This document shows positions 10,346-19,803 of a stretch of 64,000 bases of DNA, one piece after another (within the stretch, counting starts at the first letter, position 1; each line of letters begins with the position of its first letter). The notes under the pieces were generated by a model. That model had not been told where the DNA came from. It saw only the letters and a list, made by a program, of their open reading frames with translations, and ran no database searches. The stretch lies in assembly GCF_007018905.1 (NCBI RefSeq), contig NZ_CP041402.1, forward strand, positions 558,001-622,000, read 5' to 3'. Position numbers and translations under genes: made by a program. The stretch is from Tardiphaga sp. vice304. Lineage in GTDB: Bacteria > Pseudomonadota > Alphaproteobacteria > Rhizobiales > Xanthobacteraceae.

Positions 10346-10708
10346 TCAGGCGCGGGGTGGTTTGAACGGCGGCAGGCCGGCGAGCGAGGCGGGGGGCTCG
10401 CTGCGCGCGAAAGCGAGCGCGCAGAGCGGCTGCTCGGCGGGTGAGCTGATGTGGCTCAGCGCGGGCGCCGTGACATGCGACAGGCAATGGCCGCTATGCG
10501 CCGGCAATTGCTGGTCGGGCATGTCCGGCGCGATGCCGTTGTCCTGCGTCGTCATCGCGGCCGGGCCGCCAGCGGCCAGAGCGAAGCCGTCGCCGGCGCA
10601 ATGGATCAGGGACAACAGCAGGCCAAGCGTCAGCGCCAGCACGAACGGCAGCCGTCGCAGCCGGCGTCCGGGTGCCGAAGTCCTGGCGCTGTGGCGGGCC
10701 TTTGTCAT
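10346..10708 (-). CDS. Hypothetical exported protein of the metal-efflux locus
   Basis: 120 residues from the ATG at 10708. A basic N-terminus (RRLRRLPFVLALTLGLLLS) with a hydrophobic segment suggests export or membrane anchoring. The rest contains two His/Cys-bearing patches (LIHCAGDGFAL and LPAHSGHCLSHV) that could bind metal. In alphaproteobacterial czc-type clusters a short protein of this look often heads the operon, so I infer a metal-related role. It has no recognisable catalytic domain. It sits between czcD and the adaptor remnant, on the same strand, and appears intact. Confidence 0.6.
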   Translation of the reverse strand: MTKARHSARTSAPGRRLRRLPFVLALTLGLLLSLIHCAGDGFALAAGGPAAMTTQDNGIAPDMPDQQLPAHSGHCLSHVTAPALSHISSPAEQPLCALAFARSEPPASLAGLPPFKPPRA

Positions 10709-10753
10709 CGTGCTTTCAATGAACCGCTGTGATGCGGCACTTTCAAGTTTGAA

Positions 10754-11716
10754 TCAGATCGGATGGCCGTGCGCCAGCGAGCATGGTGACGCAGGCGCAG
10801 TCTCGATCTGGATGGTTGCGTGTTCGATGCCGTATTCGCGATGCAGCCGCTGCGCCACGCCGGCCAGATAGGCATCGCCGGGGTGGCCGGCGGGGATCAC
10901 CATATGGCAGGTCAGCGCGGCGTCGGTCGTGCTCATCGGCCAGATGTGCAGGTCGTGCACCTGCGTGACGCCGGAACATTGTTCGAGATAGCAGCGCACC
11001 GCGGCGGGATCGATGCCTGATGGCACCGCGCCCAGCGACATCGCGGTGGAATCGCGCAGCAGGCCCCAGGTGCCCCACACGATCAGTCCCGAGATGATGA
11101 GGCTGGTCAGCGGGTCGAGCCAGCTCCAGCCGGTACAGAGAATCGCCAAGCCGGCCAGCACGACGCCGGCGGAGACCGCGGCGTCGGCGACCATATGCAG
11201 ATAGGCGCCGCGGATGTTGAGGTCGCCCTTGCGGCCGGAGGCGAACAGCCAGGCGGTGATCCCGTTGATCGCGATGCCGATGCCCGCCACCACCATTACC
11301 GTAATTCCGGCGACCGGTTCGGGGTCGATCAGGCGCAACACCGCCTCCCAGGCGATCGCGCCGACCGCGACCAACAGGAACACCGCGTTGAACAAGGCGG
11401 CGAGGATCGAGGAGCCGCGCAGTCCATACGTGAAGCGCGGCGTCGGCGCGCGCTTCGACAGGGTCGCCGCGGTCCAGGCCGCCACCAGCCCCAGCACGTC
11501 GGACAGATTGTGCCCGGCATCGGCGACCAGCGCCATCGAGCCGCTGGCATAGCCATAGATCGCCTCGACCACCACAAAGCCGCTGTTGAGCGCGATGCCG
11601 ATGGCGATGGCGCGGCCAAAGCTGACGGGGGCATGGGAATGCCCGCCGCCATGACCATGCGCGTGGCCATGTTCGTGAGGATGACCATGAGCGTCGTCGG
11701 GGCTGGCTGGATTCAT
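10754..11716 (-). CDS. czcD: Cation diffusion facilitator, CzcD-like (Zn/Co/Cd efflux)
   Basis: 320 residues from the ATG at 11716. The N-terminus is a His-rich metal-binding tail (HGHPHEHGHAHGHGGGHSH), followed by six membrane segments and a cytoplasmic C-terminal domain. Metal-site motifs are visible: VADAGHNLSDVLGL in TM2 and YLHMVADAAVSAGVVL in TM5 (HxxxD). It exports divalent cations from cytoplasm to periplasm against protons. It is the only fully intact transporter of the decayed efflux locus and the first gene of that minus-strand group. Confidence 0.93.
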   Translation of the reverse strand: MNPASPDDAHGHPHEHGHAHGHGGGHSHAPVSFGRAIAIGIALNSGFVVVEAIYGYASGSMALVADAGHNLSDVLGLVAAWTAATLSKRAPTPRFTYGLRGSSILAALFNAVFLLVAVGAIAWEAVLRLIDPEPVAGITVMVVAGIGIAINGITAWLFASGRKGDLNIRGAYLHMVADAAVSAGVVLAGLAILCTGWSWLDPLTSLIISGLIVWGTWGLLRDSTAMSLGAVPSGIDPAAVRCYLEQCSGVTQVHDLHIWPMSTTDAALTCHMVIPAGHPGDAYLAGVAQRLHREYGIEHATIQIETAPASPCSLAHGHPI

Positions 11717-12033
11717 TTATGGTCTCGACAGCATGGGCACGTGGAGTGACCATTAAAGGCAAAGCCCGCCGCAATACTATCACCCCTTGCAGCAACGATT
11801 ACCGTTTCAAATCACTTAACGAAAATTTCATGAATCATGCTTCATCGAAAGCCGTGTGCCGCAAGCCCAAGCTGCCAATACCTGCACACGCAACGTTGTT
11901 TGTAAGTTCTGAATCTGTGTTCAAAAATAATCATTTCGCGATTGCACTGGCGGTTTCGAGTACGTAAATAGAATTGCTCTACGCGATCCCTCTCCGGGCC
12001 ACCTTTCGCCCGCCAACCTGTCAAAGTTGCTGA
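11717..12033. other. Intergenic region between divergent czcD and sdhC
   Basis: About 317 bases with no credible gene; it is visibly richer in A and T than its neighbours from about 11770 to 11970. It must hold the czcD and sdhCDAB promoters. I cannot place exact -35/-10 boxes or an operator. Confidence 0.6.
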
Positions 12034-12432
12034 ATGACCGCCAGGATCGAACGCCCGCTTTCGCCCCATCTTCAGGTCTATCGCTGGACACTGACGATGG
12101 CGCTTTCCATCGTGCACCGCGCCACCGGCGTAGCGCTTTATGCCGGAACCGCGCTGCTGGTGTGGTGGCTGATCGCCGCCGCATCCGGCCCCTCCGCCTA
12201 CGCCCATGTGCAGGCCTTCACCGGCAGCATCTTCGGGCGGCTGATCGCCTTCGGTTACACTTGGGCGCTGATGCACCACATGCTGTCCGGCGTCCGCCAC
12301 CTGGTTTGGGACATCGGCTACGGCTTCAAGCCGACTGAACGGGAATGGCTAACCTGGGCCGCCCTGATCGGCGGTATTAGCCTGACGGTCCTGCTCTGGA
12401 TCGTGGCTTACATGATCGGGGGCGGGCGATGA
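12034..12432 (+). CDS. sdhC: Succinate dehydrogenase, cytochrome b556 subunit
   Basis: 132 residues, three membrane helices. The family signature RPLSPHLQVYRWTLTMALSI is at the N-terminus, followed by VHRATGVALYAGT and the heme-ligand region WALMHHMLSGVRHLVWD. It anchors SdhAB to the inner membrane and helps form the heme b and ubiquinone sites of complex II. It is the first gene of sdhCDAB; its stop overlaps the start of sdhD by four bases (ATGA), which points to translational coupling. Confidence 0.96.
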   Translation: MTARIERPLSPHLQVYRWTLTMALSIVHRATGVALYAGTALLVWWLIAAASGPSAYAHVQAFTGSIFGRLIAFGYTWALMHHMLSGVRHLVWDIGYGFKPTEREWLTWAALIGGISLTVLLWIVAYMIGGGR

Positions 12433-12848
12433 GCGTCGAACAATCCGGCGGCTCCGGCCGCAAATCGACATCGATGCGAACCCCGCTCGGGCGCGTCCGC
12501 AATCTCGGTTCGTCGCATTCCGGCACCTCGGATTTCTGGCGCCAGCGCATCACCGCCGTGGCGATGATCCTGCTGATGATCCCGGTGATCGTGATCATCA
12601 TGATGCTGCTCGGCCGCAATCAGGCCGGCGCCGCACAGATCCTCGGCTCGCCCCTGGTAGCGCTGCTGCTGATCATGTTCATCATTGCCTCGGTCTGGCA
12701 CATGAAAATCGGCATGCAGGTCATCCTCGAAGACTACGTGATCAACGAGAAGCTGAAGCTGATCACGATCATGGCCAACAACTTCTTCGCGTCCGTTGTC
12801 GGTCTCGCTTCGATCTACGCCATCCTCAAATTGTCATCGGGAGTGTAG
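12429..12848 (+). CDS. sdhD: Succinate dehydrogenase, hydrophobic membrane anchor subunit
   Basis: 139 residues, with a polar N-terminus (RTPLGRVRNLGSSHSGTSDF) typical of alphaproteobacterial SdhD and three membrane helices. The second heme ligand is probably the histidine in SVWHMKIGMQVILEDYV. It forms the anchor of complex II together with SdhC. It overlaps sdhC by four bases and ends three bases before the sdhA start codon. Confidence 0.95.
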   Translation: MSVEQSGGSGRKSTSMRTPLGRVRNLGSSHSGTSDFWRQRITAVAMILLMIPVIVIIMMLLGRNQAGAAQILGSPLVALLLIMFIIASVWHMKIGMQVILEDYVINEKLKLITIMANNFFASVVGLASIYAILKLSSGV

Positions 12849-12851
12849 CGC

Positions 12852-14675
12852 ATGGCCGCAATCGGCAACGGCGCAAACGGAACGGGCATCGCAGCCTATC
12901 CGATTGAAGATCATACGTATGACGTGGTTGTGGTGGGCGCCGGCGGTGCCGGTCTGCGCGCCGTTGTCGGCGCCGGCGAAGCGGGCCTGCGCACCGCCTG
13001 CATCACCAAAGTGTTTCCGACGCGCTCGCACACCGTGGCAGCCCAGGGCGGCATCTCCGCCTCGCTCGGCAATATGCACGAGGACGACTGGCGCTGGCAC
13101 ATGTACGACACCGTCAAGGGGTCGGACTGGCTGGGCGACCAGGATTCCATCGAATATCTCGTGCGCAACGCTCCCGCCGCTGTCTATGAGCTTGAGCACT
13201 GGGGCGTGCCGTTCTCGCGTACCGAGGAAGGCAAGATCTATCAGCGCCCGTTCGGCGGCATGACGCTGGACTACGGCAAGGGTCAGGCTCAGCGCACCTG
13301 CGCCGCGGCCGACCGCACCGGCCATGCCATGCTGCACACGATGTACGGCCAGGCGCTGCGCCACGCCGCCGAGTTCTTCATCGAATACTTCGCCATCGAC
13401 CTGATCATGGATGAAGACGGTGTCTGCCGCGGCGTCATCGCGCTCAAGCTCGACGACGGCACGCTGCACCGCTTCAAGGCGCAGACCACCATTCTGGCTA
13501 CCGGCGGCTACGGCCGTGCCTACGCTTCCTGCACCTCGGCGCATACCTGCACCGGTGACGGCGGCGCCATGGCGCTGCGCGCCGGCCTGCCGCTGCAGGA
13601 CATGGAGTTCGTCCAGTTCCACCCGACCGGCATCTACGGCGCGGGCTGCCTGGTGACCGAAGGCGCGCGTGGCGAAGGCGGTTATCTCGTCAATTCCGAA
13701 GGCGAGCGCTTCATGGAGCGCTATGCTCCCTCCGCGAAGGATCTCGCCTCGCGCGACGTGGTGTCGCGCGCGATGACCATCGAAATGCGCGAAGGCCGCG
13801 GCGTCGGCAAGAAGAAGGATCACATCTTCCTGCACCTCGACCATCTCGATCCCGCCGTGCTGGCGGAACGCCTGCCGGGCATCTCAGACTCCGCGCGCAT
13901 CTTCGCCGGCGTCGATGTCACCAAGGAGCCGATCCCGATCACGCCGACCGTGCACTACAACATGGGCGGCATCCCGACCAACTATCACGGCGAAGTCGTC
14001 ACCAAGAAGGACGGCGACGACAATGCGGTAGTGCAGGGCTTGATGGCCGTGGGCGAAGCCGCTTGCGTCTCGGTGCACGGCGCCAATCGTCTCGGTTCGA
14101 ACTCGCTGATCGATCTCGTGGTGTTCGGCCGCGCCGCAGCCCTGCGCTGCGCCGAGAAGCTGACCCCCAACGCCAAGCAGCCGGACCTTCCGGCCAACTC
14201 GGCCGAGCAGTCGCTGAGCCGCCTCGACAAGTATCGCTATGCCAAGGGTGGCACGCCGACCGCTAAGCTGCGCGAAAACATGCAACAGGTCATGCAGACC
14301 AACTGCGCCGTGTTCCGCACCGGCGAAGTGCTCGACGAGGGCAAGGATCTGATCGCGAAGGTGCACAGCGGCATCGTCGATGTCGGCGTGACCGATCGTT
14401 CGCTGACCTGGAATTCCGACCTGGTCGAGACGCTCGAGTTCGACAACCTGATCGTTCAGGCCGTCGTCACCATGGACTCGGCCGCGAACCGCACCGAGAG
14501 CCGCGGCGCGCATGCCCGCGAGGACTTCTCGGCGCGCGACGACGTCAACTGGATGAAGCACACGCTGGCCTGGCTCGATGCCAGCGGCAAGACCGACATC
14601 CAGTACCGTCCGGTGCACGATTACACGATGACCAATGATGTTCAGTACATCCCGCCGAAGGCGCGGGTGTACTGA
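12852..14675 (+). CDS. sdhA: Succinate dehydrogenase flavoprotein subunit
   Basis: 607 residues, full length. It oxidises succinate to fumarate with covalently bound FAD, on the cytoplasmic face of the membrane. Seen in order: dinucleotide fold [18 protein letters not shown], the flavin-linking histidine region [37 protein letters not shown], the active-site loop [33 protein letters not shown], and [10 protein letters not shown] near the C-terminus. It is the third gene of sdhCDAB, 21 bases before sdhB. Confidence 0.98.
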   Translation: MAAIGNGANGTGIAAYPIEDHTYDVVVVGAGGAGLRAVVGAGEAGLRTACITKVFPTRSHTVAAQGGISASLGNMHEDDWRWHMYDTVKGSDWLGDQDSIEYLVRNAPAAVYELEHWGVPFSRTEEGKIYQRPFGGMTLDYGKGQAQRTCAAADRTGHAMLHTMYGQALRHAAEFFIEYFAIDLIMDEDGVCRGVIALKLDDGTLHRFKAQTTILATGGYGRAYASCTSAHTCTGDGGAMALRAGLPLQDMEFVQFHPTGIYGAGCLVTEGARGEGGYLVNSEGERFMERYAPSAKDLASRDVVSRAMTIEMREGRGVGKKKDHIFLHLDHLDPAVLAERLPGISDSARIFAGVDVTKEPIPITPTVHYNMGGIPTNYHGEVVTKKDGDDNAVVQGLMAVGEAACVSVHGANRLGSNSLIDLVVFGRAAALRCAEKLTPNAKQPDLPANSAEQSLSRLDKYRYAKGGTPTAKLRENMQQVMQTNCAVFRTGEVLDEGKDLIAKVHSGIVDVGVTDRSLTWNSDLVETLEFDNLIVQAVVTMDSAANRTESRGAHAREDFSARDDVNWMKHTLAWLDASGKTDIQYRPVHDYTMTNDVQYIPPKARVY

Positions 14676-14696
14676 TGACAGCGAAGGCTTGAGAAT

Positions 14697-15479
14697 ATGG
14701 TCGAATTCGCACTTCCGAAGAATTCCAAGATCACCGGCGGCAAGGAATGGCCGAAGCCGGCCGGCGCCACGCAGACGCGTGAGTTTCGCGTCTATCGCTG
14801 GAATCCGGACGACGGCAAGAACCCGGCAGTCGATACCTATCACATCGACACCAATGATTGCGGTCCGATGGTCCTCGACGGCCTGATCTGGATCAAGAAC
14901 AACATCGATCCGACGCTGACCTTCCGTCGCTCCTGCCGCGAAGGCGTCTGCGGGTCCTGCGCCATGAACATCGATGGCCAGAACACGCTCGCCTGCACCA
15001 AGGCGATGGACGACGTGAAGGACGGCGCGGTGAAGATCAATCCGCTGCCGCATCAGCCGGTGGTGAAGGATCTGGTGCCGGATCTGACCAACTTCTATGC
15101 GCAGTATGCGTCGATCGAGCCGTGGCTGAAGACCACCACGCCGACGCCGCAGAAGGAATGGAAGCAGAGCCACGACGATCGCGCCAAGCTCGACGGCCTC
15201 TACGAGTGCATCCTTTGCGCCTGCTGCTCGACATCGTGCCCGAGCTACTGGTGGAACAGCGAGCGCTTCCTCGGTCCCGCCGCGTTGCTGCAGGCAACGC
15301 GCTGGGTCAAGGATTCGCGCGACGAGGCGACCGGCGAGCGGCTCGACAATCTCGAGGATCCGTTCCGGCTGTATCGCTGCCACACCATCATGAACTGCGC
15401 CAAGGCCTGTCCGAAGGGTCTGAACCCCTCCGAGGCGATCGCCGAGCTCAAGCTCAAGATGGTCGAGCGTCAGATCTGA
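14697..15479 (+). CDS. sdhB: Succinate dehydrogenase iron-sulfur subunit
   Basis: 260 residues. Carries the three cluster motifs: the [2Fe-2S] set in [16 protein letters not shown] plus a later cysteine (TLACTKAM), then [16 protein letters not shown] and [17 protein letters not shown] for the [4Fe-4S] and [3Fe-4S] clusters. It passes electrons from SdhA flavin to ubiquinone. It is the last gene of the operon; two strong hairpins follow within 80 bases. Confidence 0.98.
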   Translation: MVEFALPKNSKITGGKEWPKPAGATQTREFRVYRWNPDDGKNPAVDTYHIDTNDCGPMVLDGLIWIKNNIDPTLTFRRSCREGVCGSCAMNIDGQNTLACTKAMDDVKDGAVKINPLPHQPVVKDLVPDLTNFYAQYASIEPWLKTTTPTPQKEWKQSHDDRAKLDGLYECILCACCSTSCPSYWWNSERFLGPAALLQATRWVKDSRDEATGERLDNLEDPFRLYRCHTIMNCAKACPKGLNPSEAIAELKLKMVERQI

Positions 15480-15489
15480 GGCGTGGCGT

Positions 15490-15557
15490 GTATCGTGCGC
15501 CGATAGCGCGGCACGATACGAAAGACAGAAAGTCGCGCGGCGCTGCTAGCGCCGCGC
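15490..15557 (+). terminator. Two tandem hairpins after sdhB
   Basis: GTATCGTGC / GCACGATAC (15490-15519), then a perfect 10-bp stem GCGCGGCGCT / AGCGCCGCGC with a three-base loop (15535-15557). Neither has a clean T run, but two strong stems 11 bases past the operon stop suggest a terminator or a 3'-end stabilising structure. Confidence 0.55.
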
Positions 15558-15862
15558 CTGGTATCATATTCCGTTAATATTGGACTGCGGCGCGAAGCGC
15601 CGATTTCATGTCCTCCGCGACCTGCGGACATCGTCCGTCAGCGAGCGGACTCCGATAATTCTCCGCATCCGCTGACATCATGATCGGACAGCCTCGGGTG
15701 TCCGCCGTGGTGCTTTGCCACGGTGGGACGCTCCGTAGTTTTCCGGTCTGTCTGACGCAACATCTCGGCAATCATTTTCATGGATTCTGGCGGGTGCGAG
15801 CCCGCCACGGTTTGAGCGCGCGATTATTGCTGCCGCTCCAGGCCCATTACAGGAAATGATCG

Positions 15863-17555
15863 ATGCCAAGTTTTTTTTCAAACTTGAAGATTGCCCAGAA
15901 GATCGCTGTCGTTTTCCTTTTGATGACGCTTGTCTCGCTCACGGCGAGCGGCCTGATCTGGCGCAACGTTGCAACGTCGGAACACGCGTCAGAGCGAATC
16001 GACCCACACACATAAGGTCGTCGAACAAATCAATCTGATGGTCGCCGCCATGGTCGATGGCGAAACCGGCGTGCGCGGCTATCTTGTTTCGGCCAATGAG
16101 GGTTTTCTCGAACCGTACCTTGCCCATGAAAAGAAATTCTCGGCGGCCGTGGAAAAGGCTAGCCGCCTGACCTCCGACAACCCGAAACAGCAGCAGCGCT
16201 TTGCCGAGATTTCCAAAGCCGCGCAGGGATGGCGTGTCGACGTCGCCGAAAAGGAAATTGCGCTGATGAAGAATCCGCAGACGCAGTCCGAAGCGCGACA
16301 GCTCGAGTCCAGCGGCGCGGGCAAGAAATACATGGACGGAATTCGGCAGCTTGCCAACAAGGCCGCCGAAGAGGAATCCTCGTTGATGGGCGCGCGTTCC
16401 GCGGCAGCCGCTGCAGCAACTTCGTCATCCTATACGATGATCATCGTGGGCGGCGTTTGCATGCTCGCTATCGCGATTATCGGTCTGCTCGTCCTGAACA
16501 GCGGCGTTGCCCGCCCGATCATCCGCATGACCGGCGCGATGGCGAAGCTTGCCGATAACGACCTGACGGTCGACGTCGTCGGATCGGAACGCCGGGACGA
16601 AATCGGCGCGATGGCGAAGGCTGTTCAGGTTTTCAAGGACAACGCAGTTCGCGTCGTCGCTCTGGAAGCCGACCAGAAAAAAACCGAGCTGGCCGCCGCG
16701 GCCCAACGCAAGGCCGAAATGCACAAGCTTGCGGAAGACTTCGAAGGCGCCGTCGGCCAGATTGTGCATACCGTGTCCGCCGCGTCCAGCCAGCTCGAGA
16801 GCTCGGCGAGCAAACTATCGACCACTGCCGAACGTTCGCAGCAGCAGACCTCGGCCGTCGCGGCCGCATCGGATGAAGCGTCCGCAAACGTTCAGTCGGT
16901 CGCCTCGGCCACCGAGGAAATGGCCTCCTCGGTCAATGAAATCAGCCGCTAGGTCCAGGAGTCGGCACGCATTGCCAACAATGCCGTCGAGCAGGCTCGC
17001 AAGACCAACAACCGCGTCAGCGAGCTTGCAAAGGCCGCGACGCGCATCGGCGATGTCGTCGAATTGATCAACACGATCGCCGGCCAGACAAACCTTCTGG
17101 CGCTGAACGCGACCATCGAGGCGGCGCGTGCCGGCGAGGCCGGGCGAGGCTTCGCTGTGGTGGCGTCGGAGGTCAAGGCGCTGGCCGAGCAGACCGCCAA
17201 GGCTACCGGTGAGATCAGCCAGCAGATCAACGGGATTCAGGGCGCGACCCAGGAGTCGGTCGACGCGATTCAGGAAATCGGCGCGACCATCGGCCGGATG
17301 TCCGAGATCGCCTCGACCATCGCTTCGGCTGTCGAAGAGCAAGGCGCGGCAACCCAGGAAATCTCCCGCAATGTCCAGCAGGCGGCGCAGGGCACACATA
17401 TGGTGTCGTCGAACATCGGCGATATTCAGCGTGGCGCCGGCGATACCGGCTCGGCGTCGGCGCAGGTGTTGTCGGCCGCGCAGTCGCTTTCCGGCGAAAG
17501 CGGCAGGCTGCGCACCGAAGTCGCTAAGTTCCTTAGCACGGTACGGGCGGCTTGA
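15863..17555 (+). pseudogene. Methyl-accepting chemotaxis protein, disrupted by a frameshift and an amber codon
   Basis: The ATG at 15863 has AGGAA seven bases upstream and starts a normal receptor N-terminus with TM1 (IAVVFLLMTLVSLTASGLIW). At 16003-16005 a CCC appears to carry one extra C; ignoring it, SERID continues as HTHKVVEQINLMVAAMVDGE, a CHASE3-type sensor segment (GETGVRGYLVSANEGF). TM2, a HAMP domain and the signalling domain follow. At 16950-16952 a TAG replaces the expected CAG ([18 protein letters not shown]). The rest, with [19 protein letters not shown], is intact to 17555. Total would be about 560 residues. Confidence 0.85.
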
Positions 17556-18245
17556 GCCTGCCTATCGAGGCTGCCGGAAGTTGCCCCTAGGACCTGCGGC
17601 GTTGGCGTGACGCTAGCCGAGGCAGGAAAACATCCCGACGATCCGGTCCGGTGACAGGTCTCCCTGCCATCGGACAACCCGGTCGCCCGCCGGTTCGAGC
17701 GCGCCGAGTGGAAAACCTGAGTGGACAGGTCCGCGTCGCGGAAGCTCCTGCCGTTCAATCTTGGAGCATCAGGCGTCAGTTCTGAAATCATCCTGGTGCT
17801 TCTCGATATCATTATTGCGACCTGCCCACGCGCGATGTGGGCTGAGAGAAGCAAACCGACTCCAGGCGCCATCTCTCGCAAGTAGATGCGCAATCCAGCA
17901 TCGCTCGTCGGCTGCCGGCACGCCGCATGCCGACCTGCCGATCGCCATAAAGCGGCTGTCAGCCGCGACCGAGCGTCACACGGGTCTTTACCAATCCGCG
18001 CGCATCGCGCTGCTGCTCGCGTTCAGGTGCAGCTTCACCCGATTGGATCGATCATTGCGGTCGATAGAGGGAGAAGCGGCTTCACTGATACGAAGTCTTT
18101 GGCTCCTGCGGGTCGGCGCCTCTCGCGGGCCCGAGCGCCAAGCGTGAAGCTCGTTCATCGGTTTTCTCAATGGGCAACAGCGGAAAAGCTCGTTTCCAAA
18201 TCTGATCCTCCGAGTCGATAACAACTCAGGTTCAGAGGAGGAGCA
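17556..18245. other. 690-base gap without a recognisable gene
   Basis: Short open frames occur on both strands, but none has a domain I know, a ribosome binding site, or plausible protein composition. It separates the chemoreceptor pseudogene from the RND operon and may be degraded coding sequence. A strong GGAGG-type site appears only at its right end, for the next ORF. Confidence 0.5.
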
Positions 18246-18578
18246 ATGATGAAGAGCAGTCTGCGACCCATGGAAGTTCAATCCCGGATCATGAGAGCAG
18301 AACTTCGCCAGTTTGAAATGCCGGTGCGCGGCGGACAATCCAAGTCGATTGTCGTGGAAGTCTATCGCCGTTCCAGACTGCCGGCTGTGCGCGACGCGCA
18401 GGAGCCGATGGATATTCCGAATGAACTAGAAAGATCGTCCGACGATAGTCGGCAAACTACAGGTGCAGCCGTCCCCGCGTGCCGCGCAAGCAACCCGCAC
18501 GCGGCGGGGCTTCAACCGAGCCTCTTGCATCCGGTTATGCGTCATCCCGTCACGGACGGCGCACGAGAGCACCAGTAA
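18246..18578 (+). CDS. Small hypothetical protein heading the RND operon
   Basis: 110 residues. GAGGAGG lies immediately upstream at good spacing, and there are two ATG codons in tandem, so translation is likely. The N-terminal half (MRAELRQFEMPVRGGQSKSI, then VVEVYRRSRLP) is basic and plausibly folded; the C-terminal part is Pro/His/Ala-rich and less convincing. No family recognised. It ends 76 bases before the adaptor gene and could be a small regulator or a leader peptide. Confidence 0.5.
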   Translation: MMKSSLRPMEVQSRIMRAELRQFEMPVRGGQSKSIVVEVYRRSRLPAVRDAQEPMDIPNELERSSDDSRQTTGAAVPACRASNPHAAGLQPSLLHPVMRHPVTDGAREHQ

Positions 18579-18654
18579 GAGCCGTCGGTCTGCAAGTCGC
18601 AGGCGACAAACCGCTTCAAGGAACGCGCCAGGAAATCCGGACCAGACCAGCATC

Positions 18655-19800
18655 ATGAGTTCGCCTACTACTGTAAAACGAATCGTCATGATAGTCTTGC
18701 TTGGCTCGCTGTCGTTGGGCGCCGCGACCTCTGTCGAGGCGGGCCCTGCCGCCGGTGAATCCAATGACATCGTCATCCCACTCGAAGATCGCGAGATCCG
18801 GTCGGCGGGGATCGGTGCGGTGCCTGTCGTGCCGGAGCGCGGCGAGACCGAATTGTCGCTGCCCGGTACGGTGGCAATTCCACCCTCCCAACTCCGGGTC
18901 GTCGCTGCGCCCGCAAACGGCCTCGTCGAAGCGGTACTTGTCGCCACCGACGAAATCGTAACGGCCGGCCAGCCAATCGCGCGCCTGCGCTCGCCCGACC
19001 TCGTCGAGGCGCAGCGGCAGTACCTCGCTGCCATCGCCGACGAGGCGCTATCCGCGGATCGCCTCCGTCGCATCCGCTTTCTTTTTGAAAGCAGGGCGGC
19101 GCCGGAGCGCGAACTACGTGTCGTCGAGACGGAAGCGATCAATGCCAAGTCGCGTCTCGACGAGCGAGCACAGATCCTGAGCCTGATGGAAATGTCGGAG
19201 GCCGACATTGAGACGCTGCGCAACTCGCGGCGGATACAGAGCTCCGTTACGGTCCACGCGCCAATCTCCGGCACTGTGGTGCGGCGCGACGCCAGCCCCG
19301 GCCAGCGTGTAGAGGCTGCAGCGCCCGTAATATCTCTTGCGGCGCTCGACCCCTTGTGGATCAACATCCAGGTGCCGGCGGCCCGCTTGCCGGCGCTCTC
19401 CGCCGGGCAGGCTGTCGTGATGCCGGCTTATGGCGTGCAGGGCCGCATCGTCCGGGTCGGACATACTGTTGACGCTTCGACGCAATCAGCCGTCGCGGTC
19501 GCCGAAATCGGCTCTGCCAATGGCGCGATCCGACCTGGGCTTGCCGTTCTCGTCACGATCCGCATCGGCCAGAACGGCGAGGCGCAATGGTCGGTACCGG
19601 CAACATCGGTCGTACGTCACCGCGACCGGGCCTGGGTATTCGTGAAAGCCCCGCAAGGATTCTTGGCGCGCCCCGTACAGGTGATTTCGGAAACCGCGCA
19701 CAGCGCTTCGGTTCGCGGTGCTTTCGCTACCGGCGATGAGGTGGCCGATCGCGGGATCATCGCGCTGCTCGCCGAACTCGCGGCTGCAGACAAGGATTAA
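18655..19800 (+). CDS. RND efflux periplasmic adaptor (HlyD/CusB family)
   Basis: 381 residues from the ATG at 18655. An N-terminal hydrophobic signal (RIVMIVLLGSLSLGAATSVE) is followed by the barrel-sandwich domain (RVVAAPANGLVEAVLVATDE), a hairpin region (RSPDLVEAQRQYLAAIADEA), a second lipoyl half (SVTVHAPISGTVVRRDASPG) and the beta-barrel (PLWINIQVPAARLPAL). It links an inner-membrane RND pump to an outer-membrane channel. The pump gene starts 3 bases after the stop. The frame upstream to 18463 is not protein-like. No outer-membrane factor gene is in the cluster. Confidence 0.88.
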   Translation: MSSPTTVKRIVMIVLLGSLSLGAATSVEAGPAAGESNDIVIPLEDREIRSAGIGAVPVVPERGETELSLPGTVAIPPSQLRVVAAPANGLVEAVLVATDEIVTAGQPIARLRSPDLVEAQRQYLAAIADEALSADRLRRIRFLFESRAAPERELRVVETEAINAKSRLDERAQILSLMEMSEADIETLRNSRRIQSSVTVHAPISGTVVRRDASPGQRVEAAAPVISLAALDPLWINIQVPAARLPALSAGQAVVMPAYGVQGRIVRVGHTVDASTQSAVAVAEIGSANGAIRPGLAVLVTIRIGQNGEAQWSVPATSVVRHRDRAWVFVKAPQGFLARPVQVISETAHSASVRGAFATGDEVADRGIIALLAELAAADKD

Positions 19801-19803
19801 GCA

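Noticed and set aside
11719..11967. A small frame between czcD and sdhC
   Set aside because: No ribosome binding site, no family, composition of a promoter region.
13884..15383. A 499-residue minus-strand frame across sdhA and sdhB
   Set aside because: Opposite two certain genes with iron-sulfur and flavin motifs; composition is not protein-like.
17761..18147. A 128-residue frame in the gap after the chemoreceptor
   Set aside because: No ribosome binding site or domain; Arg/Ser/Leu-rich shadow-like composition.
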